This document shows, one piece after another, positions 32,581 to 40,738 of a DNA stretch of 64,000 nt. The DNA is from Actinomadura montaniterrae (lineage in GTDB: Bacteria > Actinomycetota > Actinomycetes > Streptosporangiales > Streptosporangiaceae), in NCBI RefSeq assembly GCF_008923365.1, contig NZ_WBMR01000007.1, forward strand, positions 40,316-104,315, written 5' to 3'. The notes beneath the pieces are model-generated. The model made no database searches. It saw only the letters and a list, made by a program, of their open reading frames with translations, and was not told where the DNA came from. Numbering within the stretch: position 1 is the first letter of the stretch; the number at the start of each line of letters is the position of its first letter. Position numbers and translations under genes: made by a program.

Positions 32581-34007
32581 CCACGCGTCCGCTCATCCTC
32601 AACGCCGTCGAGATGAGCACGGCGGGCCACCTCGCCTTCGGCCTGTGGCGCCGCCACGCGCCGGCGGCGCGCGACTACACCGACGTCGACTACTGGGTCG
32701 AGCTCGGCCGGGTGCTGGAGGACGGCGGCTTCGACGCGCTGTTCCTCGCCGACGCGCTCGGCCAGCTCGACACCTACGAGCGGTCGGCCGACCGGGCGCT
32801 CACCGACGCCGTCCAGACACCCCTGGACGATCCGCTGCTGGTGGTGTCCGCGATCGCCGCCGCCACCAGCACCCTGGGCATCGGCGTCACGGTGTCGACG
32901 ACCTACGAGCAGCCGTACCTGCTGGCCCGCAAGTTCACCACGCTCGACCACCTCACCCGCGGGCGGATCGGCTGGAACATCGTCACGTCCCAGCTCGACA
33001 GCGCCGCGCGCAACCTCGGCCTCGAACGCCAGCTGCCCCACGACCGGCGCTACGAGCTGGCGCAGGAGTTCCTCGACGTCACCTACAAGCTCTGGGAGGG
33101 GTCCTGGGACGACGGCGCGGTGGTCAAGGACCGCGAGCGCGGCGTCTACGCCGACCCGTCGAAGGTGCACGCGATCGGGCACTCCGGCGAGTACTTCTCG
33201 GTGCCGAGCGCGCACCTGTCCGAGCCGTCGGCGCAGCGCACCCCGGTGCTGTTCCAGGCGGGCTCGTCGCCGCGCGGGCGCGCGTTCGCCGCCCGCAACG
33301 CCGAGGTGGTGTTCGTGGCCGGGATCGAGCCGGTGGCGCTGCGCCGCAACATCGAGGAGATCAGGCGCCTCGCGGCGCTGGAGGGCCGGGGGCCCGGCGC
33401 GATCCGGTTCATCGGCCTGGTCACCGTCATCGCCGACGCGACCGACGAGGCCGCCCGCGCCAAGCTGCGCGACTACCAGCGCTACCGCAGCGTCGAAGGC
33501 TCGATCGCCCACTTCTCCGCCATCACCGGCATCGACTGGGGGCAGTACGACCTCGACGCGCCCCTGGAGTACATCGAGACCGAGAGCAACCGGTCGATCC
33601 TCGCGAGCCTGACCAAGGACGTCCCCGGCGCCGCGTGGACGCTCCGCGACGTGTTCGCGTCCCCGGACGGTGTCGGCGGCTACGGGCGGCCCATCGTCGG
33701 AAGCGGCGCGACGGTCGCCGGCCGGCTCGAAGAGCTCGCCGACGAGTCGGGGCTCGACGGCTTCAACATCGCCGGAGCGGTCGCGATCGAGGACTACCGG
33801 GCGTTCGGCGAGCACGTGACGCCCGTCCTGGCCGAGCGGGGCCGCGTCAGCGAGAAGGCGCCCGGCCGCACGCTCCGCGAGGCGCTGTCGGGTGCGTCCT
33901 CGCCGCTGCTGCCCGCCGACCATCCCGCGGCGCGCTACCGCGGCGCGTTCGCCGGCCGCCCGTCCGCGGCGCCCCCGCTCGCGGCCGTCGCCGGCACCGA
34001 AGGCTGA
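32577..34007 (+). CDS. DszA/NtaA-family FMNH2-dependent monooxygenase
   Basis: A 476-residue luciferase-like monooxygenase closely similar to the one at 26013-27407: ILNAVEMSTAGHLAFGLWRRH against ILSAFTMSTVSHGNTGLWRH, and the same TLDHLTRGRIGWNIVTSQLDSAARN and ELAQEFLDVTYKLWEGSWDDGAV. The pair probably arose by duplication and may oxidise related substrates, or successive intermediates. ATG overlaps the ABC ATPase stop. This is the last gene of the long plus-strand operon begun at the leader peptide; 29 bases later a convergent monooxygenase gene ends. Confidence 0.85.
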   Translation: MTTRPLILNAVEMSTAGHLAFGLWRRHAPAARDYTDVDYWVELGRVLEDGGFDALFLADALGQLDTYERSADRALTDAVQTPLDDPLLVVSAIAAATSTLGIGVTVSTTYEQPYLLARKFTTLDHLTRGRIGWNIVTSQLDSAARNLGLERQLPHDRRYELAQEFLDVTYKLWEGSWDDGAVVKDRERGVYADPSKVHAIGHSGEYFSVPSAHLSEPSAQRTPVLFQAGSSPRGRAFAARNAEVVFVAGIEPVALRRNIEEIRRLAALEGRGPGAIRFIGLVTVIADATDEAARAKLRDYQRYRSVEGSIAHFSAITGIDWGQYDLDAPLEYIETESNRSILASLTKDVPGAAWTLRDVFASPDGVGGYGRPIVGSGATVAGRLEELADESGLDGFNIAGAVAIEDYRAFGEHVTPVLAERGRVSEKAPGRTLREALSGASSPLLPADHPAARYRGAFAGRPSAAPPLAAVAGTEG

Positions 34008-34036
34008 CGATCGGCACCGGCCCGCCGCCAGGGCGG

Positions 34037-35347
34037 TCAGGCGGGGAGAGCGAGCTCCGGGAGCCCGGGCGTGGGCGACGCCGCGGCGAAGTGCTCCCGC
34101 AGCGTACGGGTGTCGTACTCGTGCCGGTAGAGGCCCCGCTTGCGCAGCAGCGGCACGACCTCGTCGACGATGACCTCCAGCCCGTCGACGAGGCGGTCGG
34201 GCTGGAGGTTGAAGCCGTCGACCGCGCCGGACCGGAACCAGTCTTCGATGTGGTCGGCGAGCTGCTCGGGCGTCCCGACGAACCCCGCGTGCCCCGACCC
34301 GGTGTAGCGGGTCTGCCGCAGGTACTCGCGGACGGTCGGGTTCGTCCGGCGGATCTGCTTGACGATCGACTCGCGGAACCCCAGGCTGCCGGTGAAGGTC
34401 CGCGGGTCGGCGGGGGCCGCGAGGACCTCCTCGGGGAACGGCTCGTCCAGCGGCAGGGTGGACGCGTCGAACCCGATCGCCTGCGACAGCCACTGCGCCG
34501 AGTACGACGCGGGCCCGAGGTCGTGCAGCTCGTCGCTGCGCCGCCGGGCCTCCTCCTCGGTGCTGCCGAGGCTGAGCAGCAGCCCCGGCAGGATCCTGAC
34601 GTCGTCGGAGTGCCGGCCCGACGCGACGGCGTTGCGCTTGACCTGCCGGTAGTGCTCGACCGCGCCCTCCTTGGTCAGCTCGGCGGCGAAGACGCCCTCG
34701 GCGAACCGCCCGGCGAGCCGGCGGCCCTTCGGGGAGCCGCCCGCCTGCAGCAGCACGGGACGGCCCTGCGGCGACGGCGGCACCCGCAGGCGTCCGGCCA
34801 GGTCGAAGAAGCGTCCGTGGTGGTCGACCGCCTCCCCGGTGCGGGCGGACTCCCACAGTGCGAGCACCACCTCGACGAACTCCTCGGCGCGGTCGTAGCG
34901 GTCGTCGCGTCCGGGCACGTCGGGCAGGCCGAAGTTGCGGGCGGCCGCGGCGCCGCGGGTCGTGACGATGTTCCAGCCGGCGCGCCCGCCGGAGAGCAGG
35001 TCGAGGGTCAGCAGCCGCTCGGCCAGCTCGAACGGGTCGTTGAAGGTGGTGGACGCGGTGACGACCAGGCCGACGTCGCGCGTGGCCGCCGCGACGTGCG
35101 CCCAGGTGACCGTGGGTTCCAGGCGGCCCGCGTTGGCGTCGTAGGACGGGTCGCCGAGGGCGGGCCCGTCGGCGAGGAACACGGCGTCGAGCGTGCCGCG
35201 CTCGGCGAGACGCCCGATGGTGCGCCAGTAGTCGGGAGCGACGAAGGCGTCCGGCCCGAGCCGGGGCGACTGCCACGCGGCGGGCAGGTAGCCGAGGACC
35301 AGGACGTTGACGCCGAGCAGGACATGGCCGGTGCGGGGTTCGGACAC
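34037..35347 (-). CDS. NtaA/DszA-family monooxygenase
   Basis: A 436-residue luciferase-like enzyme with VLLGVNVLVLGYLPAAWQSP, TLDAVFLADGPALGD, VVTASTTFNDPFELAERLLTLDLLSGGRAGWNIVTT, YDRAEEFVEVVLALWES and PVLLQAGGSPKGRRLAGRFAEGVF. It is more distant from the two DszA-like enzymes to its left than they are from each other. The GTG start has a strong GAGGAGGA before it. It is divergent from another luciferase-like gene, and the short AT-rich gap between them must drive both. Likely FMNH2-dependent. Confidence 0.85.
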   Translation of the reverse strand: MSEPRTGHVLLGVNVLVLGYLPAAWQSPRLGPDAFVAPDYWRTIGRLAERGTLDAVFLADGPALGDPSYDANAGRLEPTVTWAHVAAATRDVGLVVTASTTFNDPFELAERLLTLDLLSGGRAGWNIVTTRGAAAARNFGLPDVPGRDDRYDRAEEFVEVVLALWESARTGEAVDHHGRFFDLAGRLRVPPSPQGRPVLLQAGGSPKGRRLAGRFAEGVFAAELTKEGAVEHYRQVKRNAVASGRHSDDVRILPGLLLSLGSTEEEARRRSDELHDLGPASYSAQWLSQAIGFDASTLPLDEPFPEEVLAAPADPRTFTGSLGFRESIVKQIRRTNPTVREYLRQTRYTGSGHAGFVGTPEQLADHIEDWFRSGAVDGFNLQPDRLVDGLEVIVDEVVPLLRKRGLYRHEYDTRTLREHFAAASPTPGLPELALPA

Positions 35348-35415
35348 GAGCGTTCCTCCTCGGTACCGTTAATACTAAACTTACCCTACCAATAATATCG
35401 AAAATAGGAGCCTCG
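35348..35415. promoter_or_regulatory. AT-rich divergent promoter region
   Basis: A 68-bp gap with a sharply AT-rich core (about 35370-35405) between divergent monooxygenase genes. The minus strand reads TTGGTAGGGTAA at 35381-35392, a weak copy of the CGGTMGGAAWA motif. CCTACC and AATAGG flank the core as a loose dyad. Confidence 0.45.
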
Positions 35416-36429
35416 ATGCCCCGTCACCACGGTTCACGGCCTCGTCTCGCGCTGGCGCTGACCGGCGGCCAGGCGCTGGCCGTGCTGGATGAGGACGCGC
35501 TCACCGCGCTGCTCGACCGCGCGCCGCTGGCGTTCACCGTCGTCGGCGCCGACCGCCTCGCTCCCGTCGGAGCCGGTGCCGGCCGCACGGCGGACCCGAG
35601 CGCGGCCGCGACCGTCCTCGCCGCCCGCACCACCGCCGCCGCGTTCCTCTTCGCCTCGTCGCCGGTGCGGGACCACCCGTACAACCTCGCGCGGCGAGTC
35701 GCCTCCCTCGGCCACCTGTCGCACGGCCGCACCGGGCTCGTCGTGGGCGTCGCCGATCCGTACGTCGCCGCCCTCGCCGCCCGGACGCACGGTGAGGGCC
35801 CCGAGCTCACCCGGCGCGCCGGGACCGCGGAGGCCCACGACCTGGCGCTGGCGACGCGCGAACTCGAGCAGACCTGGCCGTACGACGCCATCGTCGCCGA
35901 CCGCGAGCAGCGGATCTTCGCCCGCGGCGACCGGATCCGCCGCGCCGACCACCAGGGCGTCTACTCGGTCGCGGGCCCGCTGACGCTCCCCGCGCCGCGC
36001 ACCGGCGCGTCCGTCGTGGCCTGGTGGGCGAACCGCGCGGACGAACTCGAGGCGGCCGCCGACGTGGCGGACCTCGTGATCGTCCCGCACGGGCTCGCGT
36101 CCGGCGCGCGGTCCGTGCTCGATGCGGCGTCCGGCCGGCACTTCGCCGATCCGGGCCACCGCCCCCTGCTGTTCGCGGTGGTCGACGTCCCGCCGGGCAC
36201 GGCGGCCGCCGACGCGCGCGCGTCGACCGCCGCCGCGGCCGGTGCCGACGGTATCGTGCTGCGTCCCACCGGCCCCGACCCGCGGGAGGCCATCGAACTG
36301 GCGGGTCGGCTGCACGCCGGCGGGGATCTCGCCGCGGGCCCGCTGCGCGCCCGGCTGGGACTGCCGGAGGCCGCCGACCTGCTGCCCGACGGCCCCGGCG
36401 TGTTCCCGGCCCCCGTCCCCCAGCGCTAG
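35416..36429 (+). CDS. Divergent, shortened luciferase-like protein
   Basis: A 337-residue protein still recognisable as a luciferase-like TIM barrel through PVRDHPYNLARRVASLGHLSHGRTGLVVGVADP, which stands where canonical enzymes have ASLDxLSxGRxGWNIVT, and DLALATRELEQTWPYDAIVADREQRIF. The usual GWNIVT flavin-site segment is replaced and the protein is about 100 residues short of DszA/NtaA. It may act on a different substrate, or be a non-catalytic partner of the divergent enzyme at 34037-35347. ATG follows TAGGAG. Its stop and the stop of the convergent SfnB gene share the tetranucleotide CTAG. Confidence 0.7.
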   Translation: MPRHHGSRPRLALALTGGQALAVLDEDALTALLDRAPLAFTVVGADRLAPVGAGAGRTADPSAAATVLAARTTAAAFLFASSPVRDHPYNLARRVASLGHLSHGRTGLVVGVADPYVAALAARTHGEGPELTRRAGTAEAHDLALATRELEQTWPYDAIVADREQRIFARGDRIRRADHQGVYSVAGPLTLPAPRTGASVVAWWANRADELEAAADVADLVIVPHGLASGARSVLDAASGRHFADPGHRPLLFAVVDVPPGTAAADARASTAAAAGADGIVLRPTGPDPREAIELAGRLHAGGDLAAGPLRARLGLPEAADLLPDGPGVFPAPVPQR

Positions 36430-37646
36430 AGCAGCGGGTAGCGCGGCGGGTTCGTCCCGTTCAGGGTGTGGTTGCCGATGTGGACGTACTTCCAGCGGGC
36501 GGGGTCGTGCAGGGAGTGCGTGCGGACGTTGCGCCAGTGGCGGTCCAGGCCGTGGCGGGCGTCGGCGGCGCTGGTCCCGGCGAGCTCCAGGACGTCGGAG
36601 GCGATCTGGACGGCGACCTCCTGCGCGTACGCCTTGGCCTCGGCGACCGCGAGCGACGCGGCGGCGGTGTTCTCGTCGGTCAGCGCCGGCGCGGCGAGGG
36701 CGGCGTCGACGGCCCGGGCGCCGCGCTCGAACAGCCCCTCCAGGGCGTGCAGGAGCGTGGTGAGCCGGCCGAAGCGCAGCACGGCGTGCGGTTCGTCCGA
36801 CACCCGGTCCACGCCGGACTCGAACCAGGGGCGCGAGCGGTCCCGGACGAAGGCGGCGCCCTCCTCCAGTGCCGCGCGGGCGATGCCGACGTCGATGGCC
36901 AGGTGCAGGAGCTGGTCGTAGGCGCCGAGGATCAGCGGCGGCGGGTCGGCGGGCACCGGCCCGAGGTGCAGGACCCGCTCGGCCGGGACGTGGACGCCGG
37001 TGAACACGATCGATCCGCTGGCCGTCGCGCGCTGCCCGAACGCGGTCCAGTCGTCGGCGAACTCCACCCCGTCGGCGTCGCCCGGCACGAACGCGGTGAC
37101 CGGAAGGTTCTGGTCGCCCTCCACGGAGGCCGCCACGCCGATCCACTGCGCGCCGAGCGCACCGGTGGTGTAGTACTTGCGGCCGTCGAGCCGGTACCCG
37201 CCCGCCGGGTCGGGAGTGACCGTGGTCAGCCGGTCGAAGACGTGCTTGGTGCCGCGCTCGGCAGTCGCGTTGCCGATCCGCGCGCCCGCGGTGACCTGCC
37301 CGTAGAAGAACTCCTTCTGCGGCTCGGTCCCGGCCTGCCCGAGCAGGGCGATCAGCACGAAGTGCGCGAGCACCAGCTGCGCCACCGACGGGTCGGCGGC
37401 GGCGATGACGCGGAACACCTCGGCGACGGTGCTCGCGGCGACTCCGCCGCCGCCGTGCTCGCGCGGAACCGAGACGGCCAGCAGCCCGGTGGCGGCCAGC
37501 TCGTCCAGCTCGGCGGCCGGGTGGCGGGCCTGCCGGTCGCGTTCGATCGCTCCGGGCGCGATTCGCGCGGCGAACGCGCGGGCCGCCTCGACGGCCGCGG
37601 CGTCATCGAGCACCGGTGGTGCCGTCGTGGTCCTGGTCGGGCTCAT
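36426..37646 (-). CDS. SfnB-type acyl-CoA-dehydrogenase-fold monooxygenase (second copy)
   Basis: A 406-residue SfnB/DszC relative with LAATGLLAVSVPREHGGGGV, FRVIAAADPSVAQLVLAHFVLIALLG, GGYRLDGRKYYTTGALGAQWIGV, DDWTAFGQRATASGSIVF, and the characteristic C-terminal SAADARHGLDRHWRNVRTHSLHDPARWKYVHIGNHTLNG. The His/Arg-rich end is diagnostic for the sulfur-acquisition branch. ATG follows GAAGGAAG. It is a diverged paralogue of 23451-24749. It ends convergently with no room for a terminator, so the two transcripts must overlap at their 3' ends. Confidence 0.83.
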   Translation of the reverse strand: MSPTRTTTAPPVLDDAAAVEAARAFAARIAPGAIERDRQARHPAAELDELAATGLLAVSVPREHGGGGVAASTVAEVFRVIAAADPSVAQLVLAHFVLIALLGQAGTEPQKEFFYGQVTAGARIGNATAERGTKHVFDRLTTVTPDPAGGYRLDGRKYYTTGALGAQWIGVAASVEGDQNLPVTAFVPGDADGVEFADDWTAFGQRATASGSIVFTGVHVPAERVLHLGPVPADPPPLILGAYDQLLHLAIDVGIARAALEEGAAFVRDRSRPWFESGVDRVSDEPHAVLRFGRLTTLLHALEGLFERGARAVDAALAAPALTDENTAAASLAVAEAKAYAQEVAVQIASDVLELAGTSAADARHGLDRHWRNVRTHSLHDPARWKYVHIGNHTLNGTNPPRYPLL

Positions 37647-37680
37647 CGGTCTTCCTTCGTCGAGACGGGGGTCGCCTTTT

Positions 37681-37713
37681 CCTATTATCTAGGTCGGTTA
37701 TACATGAAATAGG
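37681..37713. promoter_or_regulatory. AT-rich dyad upstream of the second SfnB gene
   Basis: CCTATT (37681-37686) and AATAGG (37708-37713) form spaced inverted repeats, with AGGTCGGTTATA (37691-37702) between them. The site is 35-67 bases upstream of the SfnB start. The remainder of the 154-bp gap to 37800 shows no coding ORF. Confidence 0.45.
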
Positions 37714-37800
37714 CCGTCCCCGAAAGGATCCCGATGACCGCCACCGTGCGTGCGGCCTTCGGCGGGGGTGCCCGGCCGCGCCGATGCCGGCCACCCACCG

Positions 37801-38796
37801 TCAGGTGGACGTGCCGCCGGTAACGATGATCTTGCCTGGGGCCTGCCGGCCGCTCTCCAGGTACCGGTGGGCCTCGACGATCTCCTCCAGCGCGAACACC
37901 CTGTCGACGGCCGGATCCAGGGCGCCGGTGCGCAGACCGGCGAAGAGGAACGCTGCGATGCGCCGCACGGCCGCGGGATCGAGGGTGTGCTCGAAGCTCA
38001 TGTAGCGGTGGGTGGTGATGGCGTTCGAGGGGTAGGGCGCGGGCCGCGGGTCGAGCCACCCGACGGTGACGAGGGTGCCGGTGAAGCGCTTGGCCGCCGC
38101 GGCCAGGTCGGCGAGTCCGGGGCCCATGACGGAGTCGAGGACGATGTCGGCTCCGGCGCCGCCCGTATGCAGGGAGGCGGCCTTCGCGAGGTCGTCCTGG
38201 TCCGTGGCGATGACGGCGGCGGCGCCCGCGGCGAGGAGGCCGTCCTTCTTCGCGGTGCGCCGGGTCACCGCGATGGGGACGGCGCCGATCTGGTTGGCGA
38301 TCTGGATGGCGGCGAGGCCGACGGTGCCGGACGCGGCGGTGATCAGGACGGTGTCGCCCGGCCGCATCTTCGCCTTCTCCACGAGCGCGCCGTAGGCGGT
38401 GGAGTAGGCGACCCACAGCGCGGCGGCCTTCGCGGGGGCGAGCCCCGCCGGGCGCTTGACGACCCGGGCGGCCGGAAGCACGGTGTAGTCGGCGTAGGTG
38501 CCGTTGGACGTCATGTCGGGCACCGCGGTGATCAGGACGGCGTCGCCGACGCCGAACCCGTCCACGCCCTCGCCCAGGGCATCGATGATGCCCGTCCCCT
38601 CGCAGCCCAGCCGGGCGTGGGGGAGCCGGACGGGCATGGGGGAGGCCCCGGAGCGCGTCAGCTCGTCCAGCCGGTTGACGGCGGACGCCTCGAGCCTGAT
38701 GCGCACCTCTCCGGGCCCCGGATCGCCGGCCGGTTCCTCGACGACGCGCAGGACCTCCGGTCCGCCGGTCTCATCGAAGACAACGACTCGCGCCAT
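37801..38796 (-). CDS. Zinc-independent MDR-family NADPH:quinone oxidoreductase
   Basis: A 331-residue medium-chain reductase with an N-terminal GroES-like domain (ARVVVFDETGGPEVLRVVEEP) and a Rossmann domain (VLITAASGTVGLAAIQIANQIGA). It lacks the zinc-ligand cysteines of alcohol dehydrogenases, as quinone oxidoreductases do. The ATG at 38796 follows AAGGAGAG on the minus strand and is preferred over an upstream in-frame start. Divergent from a TetR gene, a common pairing in which the repressor controls the reductase in response to a reactive electrophile or quinone. Confidence 0.85.
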   Translation of the reverse strand: MARVVVFDETGGPEVLRVVEEPAGDPGPGEVRIRLEASAVNRLDELTRSGASPMPVRLPHARLGCEGTGIIDALGEGVDGFGVGDAVLITAVPDMTSNGTYADYTVLPAARVVKRPAGLAPAKAAALWVAYSTAYGALVEKAKMRPGDTVLITAASGTVGLAAIQIANQIGAVPIAVTRRTAKKDGLLAAGAAAVIATDQDDLAKAASLHTGGAGADIVLDSVMGPGLADLAAAAKRFTGTLVTVGWLDPRPAPYPSNAITTHRYMSFEHTLDPAAVRRIAAFLFAGLRTGALDPAVDRVFALEEIVEAHRYLESGRQAPGKIIVTGGTST

Positions 38797-38867
38797 GTGA
38801 CGACTCTCCTTAAACGGGGCGGGCGCCACCTCGTGCGGTGCCGCCGCTTGCTGATCCCCCTCATTCT

Positions 38868-38884
38868 TTGTACGTTCGTTCTAT
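38868..38884. promoter_or_regulatory. Candidate TetR operator
   Basis: TTGTACGTTCGTTCTAT contains ACG-TT-CGT (38872-38879) as a short dyad in the 116-bp divergent gap, 29-45 bases before the TetR start. Position and dyad form suit TetR autoregulation and control of the reductase gene. Confidence 0.5.
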
Positions 38885-38912
38885 TAAGTCAAACCGGACC
38901 CAGGAGGCGGTG

Positions 38913-39482
38913 ATGGCAGGGCGGCCTGTAGATCATCAACGACGTGCCGAGCTGCTCGACCGCGTGGTGGACTACACGGTCGAGCACGGGTTCAACGACC
39001 TCTCATGGCGGCCCATCGCAGCCGCCCTGGACGTGTCGCCCACCACGCTCGTCCACCGCTTCGGGTCAAAGGACCAGATGCTCCAGGACGTCCTGGCGCG
39101 CCTGCGGGAGCGCATCTTCGCGGCCGTCGGCGAGGTGGCCGACCACCGGCCCGGACTGGCCGGGGCGGCGCGAGCGGTCTGGGAGCGGACGTCCGACCCG
39201 CGGCGGGAGGCGGAGTTCCGGCTGTTCTTCGCCGTCTACGGTCGCGCGCTCCAATCGCCCCGGCAGTTCTCCGACTTCCTGGACCATGTCGTCGCCGACT
39301 GGATGGCCTCCCTGCGTGACGCCCAAGGGCCGCACGCCGACCCGTCGACGGCCACCCGCGAGGCCACCCTCATCATCGCGACGATCCGCGGTCTGCTCCT
39401 CGATCTCCTGGCCACCGGGGACCGGGCCAGGGTCCAGGACGCGGCGGATCACTTCCTCTCCGGACTCCAGGGCGACCTCTAG
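38913..39482 (+). CDS. TetR-family transcriptional regulator
   Basis: A 189-residue regulator. The N-terminal helix-turn-helix reads RVVDYTVEHGFNDLSWRPIAAALDVSPTTLVHRFGSKDQML (~12-55), the standard TetR form. An all-helical ligand domain follows with HVVADWMASLRDAQGP. ATG at 38913 has AGGAGG in good position. Divergent from the quinone reductase, which it most likely represses. It is also near the second luciferase-like block, which it could influence. Confidence 0.88.
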   Translation: MAGRPVDHQRRAELLDRVVDYTVEHGFNDLSWRPIAAALDVSPTTLVHRFGSKDQMLQDVLARLRERIFAAVGEVADHRPGLAGAARAVWERTSDPRREAEFRLFFAVYGRALQSPRQFSDFLDHVVADWMASLRDAQGPHADPSTATREATLIIATIRGLLLDLLATGDRARVQDAADHFLSGLQGDL

Positions 39483-39525
39483 CAGCCCGGCCGGCGGCGT
39501 CGCGCGCCGCGCCGTGACTAATTTC

Positions 39526-39544
39526 CTACTTTAAAGGTAGATAT
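39526..39544 (+). promoter_or_regulatory. Palindrome/promoter upstream of the second monooxygenase block
   Basis: CTAC (39526-39529), a TTTAAA core and GTAG (39537-39540) form a near-perfect dyad about 100 bases before the gene at 39638. AAGGTAGATAT (39534-39544) is another loose copy of the motif found upstream of other genes of the island. Confidence 0.45.
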
Positions 39545-39637
39545 TGACGGGAAAGTGGAGCGGTGCCTATGGTCGCGGCAGAGGCCGGGGAGCCGCCGCA
39601 GCAGGGCGGCTCCCGACCGCGAACCGGAGGGTGCCGC

Positions 39638-40726
39638 ATGAGTGAACCCCGCCTGCCGGCGGCCATCGAACTGGACGGGGACGGTGCTCACCCGGCCGCG
39701 TGGCGGTACTCCGGGCGTCCGCCCGGCGCGGTCCTCACCGCGGCCGCGCTGCGCGAGGACGTCGCCGCCGCAGAGGCGGCCGGCTTCACGCTGGCGACGT
39801 TCGACGACGCGCCCGTCCCGCCGCACGCGGGCGTCAACGCGGCCGGGCGGCTGGAGGCCGGCACCCGGGCGGCGTTCGCCGCGACGATCACCGAGCGGAT
39901 CGGCCTCGCCCCAGCCCTGCACGTGACGACGACCGAGCCGTTCCATCTCGCCACCCAGCTCGCGAGCCTGGACCACGCCGGCCGCGGCCGGGCGGCATGG
40001 CTGGTCGGCGCCGCGAACGACCCGGAGTCGCTCGCGACGATCGGGGCCGTCCCGCTCGCACCGGGGGAGCTGCGCCGGGAGGTGCGCGACGTCGTCGACG
40101 CCGCCCGGCTCCTCTGGGACTCCTGGGAGGACGGCGCCGTCATCAAGGACGCCGCCACCGGCCGGTTCCTGGACGCCGGCCGGGTCCACCACGTCGACTT
40201 CGAAGGGGCCCGCTTCACGGTCAAGGGCCCGCTGATCACGCCCAGGCCGCCGCAGGGCCAGGTCGTGGTCCTCGCGCCGGCCGCCCTGGGCCTCGGAGCC
40301 CGCGCCGACATCGCCCTCGTCGGCGGGCACGACACCGCCGCCCTCCGCGACCGCGCGGAGGAGGCGCGGGAGGCCGGCGCCGCGCTGGCGTTCGCCGAGA
40401 TCGAGGTCGTCCTCGGCGCGACGGGCGCGTCCGCCGCCGGGCGCGCCGCCCGGCTGGAGGAGTCCGCCGCGTGGCCGGACACCGGCCGGTTCCGGTACGT
40501 GGGGTCCGCCGGCGGGTTCGCCCGCCTGCTGCGGTCGCTCGCCGGGGCCGTCGACGGGGTGCGGCTGCATCCGGCCGTCCTCGCCGCCGACCTGCCCCTG
40601 CTCGCCGAGCACGTGCTGCCCGCCCTGGAGGAGGCCGGCCTGCACCGCCCGCCCGCGCCGGGCGCGACGCTGCGGGACGCCCTCGGGCTGCCTCGTCCCG
40701 CGAACCGGTTCACCGCCGCCTCCTGA
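39638..40726 (+). CDS. Divergent, shortened luciferase-like protein
   Basis: A 362-residue luciferase-like protein with AAEAAGFTLATFDDAPVPPHAGVN and VTTTEPFHLATQLASLDHAGRGRAAWLVGAAND in place of the usual GRAGWNIVT. It also has VVDAARLLWDSWEDGAV and a C-terminal LAEHVLPALEEAGL. It keeps the barrel and the LWDSWEDGA helix of NtaA-type enzymes but lacks several canonical flavin-site residues, like the protein at 35416-36429. Each of these degenerate members lies beside a full-length NtaA/DszA enzyme. ATG at 39638 follows GGAGGG; the upstream in-frame ATGs lie in the promoter region. Confidence 0.7.
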   Translation: MSEPRLPAAIELDGDGAHPAAWRYSGRPPGAVLTAAALREDVAAAEAAGFTLATFDDAPVPPHAGVNAAGRLEAGTRAAFAATITERIGLAPALHVTTTEPFHLATQLASLDHAGRGRAAWLVGAANDPESLATIGAVPLAPGELRREVRDVVDAARLLWDSWEDGAVIKDAATGRFLDAGRVHHVDFEGARFTVKGPLITPRPPQGQVVVLAPAALGLGARADIALVGGHDTAALRDRAEEAREAGAALAFAEIEVVLGATGASAAGRAARLEESAAWPDTGRFRYVGSAGGFARLLRSLAGAVDGVRLHPAVLAADLPLLAEHVLPALEEAGLHRPPAPGATLRDALGLPRPANRFTAAS

Positions 40727-40738
40727 GGAGAACCCGCC

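Noticed and set aside
32385..35276. A 963-codon minus-strand frame across the DszA-like gene
   Set aside because: It is antisense to the clear monooxygenase at 32577-34007 and out of frame with the one at 34037-35347.
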